A stretch of DNA of 64,000 nt from Agromyces sp. CF514. Its GTDB lineage: Bacteria; Actinomycetota; Actinomycetes; Actinomycetales; Microbacteriaceae. Made by a program: the position numbers and the translations under genes. The notes beneath the pieces are model-generated. The model was not told where the DNA came from, ran no database searches, and saw only the letters and a program-made list of their open reading frames with translations. Shown here in pieces: positions 60,421 through 64,000 of this stretch; the stretch's first letter is position 1, and each line of letters begins with the position of its first letter. Location: assembly GCF_900113185.1 (NCBI RefSeq), contig NZ_FOZD01000002.1:1054001-1118000 (forward strand). The letters are read 5' to 3'.

Positions 60421-60426
60421 TAGGAT
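60421..60426 (+). promoter_or_regulatory. -10 box TAGGAT, 6 bases before hisB ATG
   Basis: Predicted leaderless promoter of hisB-hisH. Confidence 0.5.
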
Positions 60427-60432
60427 GGACGC

Positions 60433-61047
60433 ATGACCACTTCGAACGCATCGCGCACCGCGCGCGTGCAGCGCGAGACGAGCGAGTCGAGCATCGACCT
60501 CTCGATCGACCTCGACGGCACGGGCGCGAGCGACATCGAGACCTCGGTGCCGTTCTACGACCACCTGCTCACCGCGTTCGCGAAGCACTCGCTCACCGAC
60601 CTCACCGTGCGCGCCAAGGGCGACATCCACATCGACGTGCACCACACGGTCGAAGACGTCGGCATCGTGCTCGGCCAGGCGATCCGCGAGGCGCTCGGCG
60701 ACAAGCGCGGCATCTCGCGCTACGGCGACGCGCTCGTGCCCCTCGACGAGGCGCTCGTGCAGGCCGTCGTCGACATCTCCGGCCGCCCGTACCTCGTGCA
60801 CACCGGCGAGCCGGCGGGCTTCGAGTACCACCTCATCGGCGGGCACTTCACGGGGTCGATGGTGCGCCACGTCTTTGAAGCCATCACGTTCAACGCGGGC
60901 CTCACGGTGCACGTCAACGTGCTCGGCGGCCGTGACGCGCACCACATCGCCGAGGCCGAGTTCAAGGCGTTCGCGCGTGCGTTCCGGCAGGCCAAGGCGT
61001 ACGACCCGCTCGTGAGCGGCATCCCGTCGACGAAGGGCGCGCTGTGA
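60433..61047 (+). CDS. hisB: Imidazoleglycerol-phosphate dehydratase
   Basis: 204 residues, single-domain IGPD. Metal-binding patterns [35 protein letters not shown] and [16 protein letters not shown] are complete. Monofunctional, without the phosphatase domain of enterobacterial HisB. Its stop overlaps hisH (GTGA). Confidence 0.97.
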   Translation: MTTSNASRTARVQRETSESSIDLSIDLDGTGASDIETSVPFYDHLLTAFAKHSLTDLTVRAKGDIHIDVHHTVEDVGIVLGQAIREALGDKRGISRYGDALVPLDEALVQAVVDISGRPYLVHTGEPAGFEYHLIGGHFTGSMVRHVFEAITFNAGLTVHVNVLGGRDAHHIAEAEFKAFARAFRQAKAYDPLVSGIPSTKGAL

Positions 61048-61682
61048 CCCGCACGCGCCGCGTGGTCGTGTTCGACTACGGCTCGGGCAACGTGCACTCG
61101 GCCGCCAAGGCCATCGAGCGCGCGGGCGCCGAGGTCGAGATCACGTCCGATCGCACGGCGGCGCTCGAGGCCGACGGGCTGCTCGTGCCGGGTGTCGGCG
61201 CGTTCGAGGCCGTCATGCGCCAACTCCGCGCAGTGCGCGGCGACGAGATCATCGATCGCCGTCTCGCAGGCGGACGCCACGTGCTGGGCATCTGCGTGGG
61301 CATGCAGGTGCTGTTCGAGCGCGGCGTCGAGCGCGGCACCGACACCGAGGGGCTCGGCGAGTGGCCGGGGGTCGTCACCGAACTGCCCGCGCCCGTGCTG
61401 CCGCACATGGGCTGGAACACCGTGACGCCCGACGAGGGCTCGGTGCTCTTCGACGGCATCGCCGACGAGCGCTTCTACTTCGTGCACTCCTACGCCGCGC
61501 AGCACTGGACCCTCGACGTCATGCCGCCGTTCCCGAAGCCGCGCCTCACGTGGGCCGAGCACGGCGGACCGTTCCTCGCCGCGGTCGAGAACGGCCCGCT
61601 CTCCGCGACGCAGTTCCACCCCGAGAAGTCGGCCGATGCCGGCATCCGATTGCTGTCGAACTGGCTCGGATCGCTCGGCTGA
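61044..61682 (+). CDS. hisH: Imidazole glycerol phosphate synthase glutaminase subunit
   Basis: 212 residues, class I glutamine amidotransferase: Cys84 in [13 protein letters not shown] and the His/Glu pair in TQFHPEKS. N-terminus [14 protein letters not shown] is typical. Provides ammonia to HisF, which is not in the window. GTG start coupled to hisB. priA follows after ~100 bases with its own -10. Confidence 0.96.
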   Translation: MTRTRRVVVFDYGSGNVHSAAKAIERAGAEVEITSDRTAALEADGLLVPGVGAFEAVMRQLRAVRGDEIIDRRLAGGRHVLGICVGMQVLFERGVERGTDTEGLGEWPGVVTELPAPVLPHMGWNTVTPDEGSVLFDGIADERFYFVHSYAAQHWTLDVMPPFPKPRLTWAEHGGPFLAAVENGPLSATQFHPEKSADAGIRLLSNWLGSLG

Positions 61683-61728
61683 GCGCCGCGCCGCGTCACA
61701 CGGTCCGACCGCTCCCGGCGGTGCGGAC

Positions 61729-61734
61729 TAAGCT
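61729..61734 (+). promoter_or_regulatory. -10 box TAAGCT upstream of priA
   Basis: Gives a leader of about 45 bases. An imperfect stem (GTCCG...CGGAC, 61703-61728) lies just before it and may end the hisH transcript. Confidence 0.4.
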
Positions 61735-61786
61735 TCTGTGACTGTGCAGATGCCGCATTCTGAGGCATCCGATTCCGAGGACAGTG

Positions 61787-62536
61787 ATGAGTGAGTTCAA
61801 CAAGACCCCCCGTCTCGTGCTGCTGCCGGCAGTCGACGTCGCGGGAGGCAAGGCCGTACGCCTGACGCAGGGCGAAGCCGGCACCGAGAAGAACTACGGC
61901 GACCCGATCGACGCGGCCGTCGACTGGGCCGATCAGGGCGCCGAGTGGATCCACCTCGTCGACCTCGACGCGGCGTTCGGGCGCGGCTCGAACGGCGGCA
62001 TCCTGAAGAAGGCGATCCGCCAGGTGCGCGGGCGCGTGAACGTCGAGCTCTCCGGCGGCATCCGCGACGACGAGTCCCTCGAGCACGCGCTCGAGATCGG
62101 CGCGAAGCGCATCAACCTCGGCACGGCAGCGCTCGAGAACCCCGAGTGGGCGGCATCCGTCATCGCCCAGTACGGCGAGGCCATCGCAGTCGGGCTCGAC
62201 GTGCGCGGCACCACGCTCGCCGCGCGCGGCTGGACGAAGGACGGCGGCGACCTGTGGCAGGTCATGGACCGCCTCGAAGAGGCCGGCGCCGCGCGCTACG
62301 TGGTCACCGACGTCACCAAGGACGGCACGCTGCAGGGCCCGAACCTCGACCTGCTCCGCCAGGTCATGGAACGCACGCACCGCCCGGTCGTGGCATCCGG
62401 CGGCATCTCGAGCCTCGACGACATCGCGGCGCTCCGCGAACTCGTGCCGCTCGGCCTCGAGGGCGCGATCGTCGGCAAGGCGCTGTACGCGGGCGCGTTC
62501 ACGCTGCCCGAGGCGCTGGATGTCGCATCCCACTGA
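61787..62536 (+). CDS. priA: HisA/PriA phosphoribosyl isomerase
   Basis: 249 residues, TIM barrel: [86 protein letters not shown]. The [11 protein letters not shown] form is typical of actinobacterial PriA, which serves both histidine (ProFAR) and tryptophan (PRA) synthesis. Starts GTG 61784 or ATG 61787. SseB overlaps its end. Confidence 0.95.
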   Translation: MSEFNKTPRLVLLPAVDVAGGKAVRLTQGEAGTEKNYGDPIDAAVDWADQGAEWIHLVDLDAAFGRGSNGGILKKAIRQVRGRVNVELSGGIRDDESLEHALEIGAKRINLGTAALENPEWAASVIAQYGEAIAVGLDVRGTTLAARGWTKDGGDLWQVMDRLEEAGAARYVVTDVTKDGTLQGPNLDLLRQVMERTHRPVVASGGISSLDDIAALRELVPLGLEGAIVGKALYAGAFTLPEALDVASH

Positions 62537-63416
62537 GCCTGACCACGGCCGCGACGAAGGCCGCGACGGCGCCCGCGGCGACCGGCACGACGGCGGTCGC
62601 GGCGTGAGTGCCGCCGACGGCGCGACGCCTTCGGCGCCCGACCATCGGACGCCGGGCGGCCGTGCCGATTCGGCCGGCACGCCTTGGGCGGGCCGTTCGT
62701 TCGAGCAGAACGCGCACTCGCAGGACGACGGCAGCGCGCCGCCGCACCTCACGGCCGCGATCGCGCGATTCCGAGCAGGCGACGGCGGGCCGACCGATGT
62801 CGTGCAGGCCTTCGCCACCTCGAGACTGCTCATCCCGCTGCTCGCGCAGCTCGGCGACGGCGGTACCGAGATCGGCGAGCACGGCCACGCGATCGAGAAG
62901 AGCCAGGAGCTCTCGATCGTGACCGTGCAGGGCCCCGACGGTCGCGCCGTGCTTCCCGTGTTCAGCTCCGTCGAGGCGATGCAGCGGTGGAACCCGGTCG
63001 CACGGCCGGTGCCGGCCGACGGCGTGCGCGTCGCGCTGGCCGCGGCCGACGACGGGACCGACCGGGTCATCCTCGACCCGGGCTCCGAGACGGAGTTCGG
63101 CCTGCGCCGCGCGGCGGTCTGGGCGGTGGCGCAAGGCCACGACTGGCGTCCGGCCGGAGAGTCGGAGTCGGTCCGCGACGCGTTCGCGCGCTCGATCGCC
63201 ACCGAGCTCGCCGTGCTCGGCGTCGAGCTCGTCGACGGCGATCCGGCCGCGCGACTCGTCGGCCCCGAACTCGTCGTCGAGCTCGAGCTGGTCGCCGGGC
63301 TCGAGCGGGCGGAGCTCGATGCGGTGCTCGCGCGACTCGCGCAGCGCTGGGCGGCCGACGACGTCATCGCGACGGGCGTCGATTCGCTGAAGGTGCGGTT
63401 GCGCACGACGGCCTGA
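62520..63416 (+). CDS. SseB-family protein
   Basis: 298 residues. The SseB domain starts near residue 75 ([39 protein letters not shown], read in parts), followed by [25 protein letters not shown]. The first ~65 residues are Asp/Gly/Arg-rich. ATG 62520 (inside priA, GAGG 7 bases before) and GTG 62607 are both possible starts; I favour the first. Often next to his genes in actinobacteria; function unknown. Confidence 0.8.
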   Translation: MSHPTEPDHGRDEGRDGARGDRHDGGRGVSAADGATPSAPDHRTPGGRADSAGTPWAGRSFEQNAHSQDDGSAPPHLTAAIARFRAGDGGPTDVVQAFATSRLLIPLLAQLGDGGTEIGEHGHAIEKSQELSIVTVQGPDGRAVLPVFSSVEAMQRWNPVARPVPADGVRVALAAADDGTDRVILDPGSETEFGLRRAAVWAVAQGHDWRPAGESESVRDAFARSIATELAVLGVELVDGDPAARLVGPELVVELELVAGLERAELDAVLARLAQRWAADDVIATGVDSLKVRLRTTA

Positions 63417-63439
63417 CGCGGCATCCGCTCGCCCGAGCC

Positions 63440-63491
63440 CGCCACGCGTACTCGCCACGCGCGGTCGCCACGCGTACTCGCCGCGCGCGGT
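63440..63491. repeat. Two tandem 26-bp units
   Basis: CGCCACGCGTACTCGCCACG... (26 bases, 63440-63465) repeats at 63466-63491 with one mismatch, in the gap between the SseB gene and the decarboxylase. Confidence 0.85.
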
Positions 63492-63548
63492 TGTCGGGCG
63501 CGGTTGCCGTGCGCCGCCCGCGGGTGGAGAATCGCGCCGAGGTGAGCG

Positions 63549-64000
63549 ATGATGCCCGGATCCGAATTCTCCGAACCGCTCGAGGCCGCAGCGAGACTCG
63601 CGCACGGCTGGCTCGACGGGGTTCCCACGCGTTCGATCGTGGCGCGCGCCGACGTCGAGCAGGTGAAGGACGCGCTGGGCCGCGAGCTCGCCGTCGAGGG
63701 CGTCGACCCGGTCGAGGTCGTCGAGGCCCTGAACGCCGCCGTCGAACCCGGACTGATCGCCATGCAGTCGCCCCGCTTCTTCGGCTGGGTGATCGGCGGC
63801 ACGGCGCCCGCGGCCCTCGCGGCCGACTGGCTCGTGGGCGCCTGGGACCAGAACGCCGCGCTCCGCGAGGTGACGCCCGGCGTGAACGGAGCCGAGGAGC
63901 TGGCCGGGGAGTGGCTCTGCGACCTGCTCGGGCTCCCGGAGGGAACGGTCGCCGGCTTCACGACGGGGGCGACGACCGCGAACCTCGTCGCGCTCGCGGC
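63549..64000 (+). CDS. PLP-dependent (group II) decarboxylase/aminotransferase-like protein, 3' partial
   Basis: Runs off the window end after 150 codons. Reads MMPGSEFSEPLEAAARLAHGWL to the conserved SPRFFGWVIGGTAPAALAADWL, then GAWDQNAALREVTPGVNGAEELAGEWLCDLLGLPEG and VAGFTTGATTANLVAL, the start of the PLP-binding half of group II decarboxylases. GAGGTGA lies just before ATG 63549 (ATG 63552 is also possible). The PLP Lys lies beyond the edge, so the exact reaction cannot be told. Confidence 0.85.
   Translation, partial: MMPGSEFSEPLEAAARLAHGWLDGVPTRSIVARADVEQVKDALGRELAVEGVDPVEVVEALNAAVEPGLIAMQSPRFFGWVIGGTAPAALAADWLVGAWDQNAALREVTPGVNGAEELAGEWLCDLLGLPEGTVAGFTTGATTANLVALA

Overview
This window looks like chromosomal DNA of a high-GC actinobacterium, most likely a Microbacteriaceae (Agromyces/Microbacterium-like). 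The signs are very high G+C with third-position G/C codons, actinobacterial gene blocks (ftsK-pgsA-cinA-clgR-DUF3046-recA-recX-miaB-miaA-dapF-hflX; lexA beside a LysM gene; hisC-hisB-hisH-priA), TANNNT -10 boxes lying 6-7 bases before start codons, and very frequent GGATGCCGCG/CGCGGCATCC. The genus is an inference. I see no rRNA, tRNA, CRISPR array, prophage or insertion sequence; nearly all of the window is single-copy core or accessory metabolism.

Layout. 1-1302: the end of a glycosyltransferase fused to an SGNH hydrolase, with a probable frameshift near its end. 1549-3831: pnp. 3986-7414: secreted SGNH esterase, an ArsR-like regulator with a small partner, a frameshifted ATP-grasp gene and an Lrp/AsnC regulator. 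7579-23400: a branched-chain amino acid catabolic region: a branched-chain keto-acid dehydrogenase (bkdABC), a TetR regulator, methylcrotonyl-CoA carboxylase beta, then a separate group (SulP transporter, GAP protein, MBL hydrolase, second TetR), then methylcrotonyl-CoA carboxylase alpha, acyl-CoA dehydrogenase, MaoC hydratase and CitE-like lyase. 23570-31021: aldo/keto reductase, M16 peptidase, phosphoglycerate mutase-like phosphatase, acetyltransferase, dapB, TPR-like protein, epimerase, OsmC, DUF4395, thioredoxin. 31239-36683: thyA-folA, a DUF559-type gene flanked by palindromic repeats, dapA, RNase J. 36858-40517: a MacAB-like efflux operon and an acetyltransferase. 40595-53619: ftsK to hflX core. 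53842-57828: metF-metE and a RibD/DHFR-like gene. 57836-59188: lexA and a divergent LysM gene. 59268-63416: histidine genes and an SseB-family gene. 63549-64000: start of a PLP-dependent decarboxylase cut by the window edge.

How the genes work together. The 7.5-23.4 kb genes can carry leucine from 2-ketoisocaproate to acetoacetate plus acetyl-CoA: BkdABC, acyl-CoA dehydrogenase, biotin carboxylase pair, MaoC hydratase, CitE-like lyase. The gene content matches the Mycobacterium tuberculosis Rv2495c-Rv2506 region as I recall it. The two halves are separated by about 4 kb of unrelated genes but carry the same palindromic operator (GTTAGTG-N2-CACTAAC or close variants) at 12880, 18597 and 18623, so one TetR repressor (12179-12847) probably controls both. 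dapB, dapA and dapF serve lysine/diaminopimelate synthesis; thyA, folA and metF connect through folate one-carbon metabolism to metE; recA, recX, lexA and the LysM gene form an SOS group.

Most unusual signals: the shared operator of the split leucine regulon; a putative nuclease gene bracketed by two related palindromic elements inside the thyA-folA/dapA interval; a family of GGATGTCGCG...CATCCGC intergenic hairpins; a genome-scale GGATGCC/GGCATCC word bias; three tandem duplications that each span a stop codon; and a pentanucleotide repeat just before miaA.
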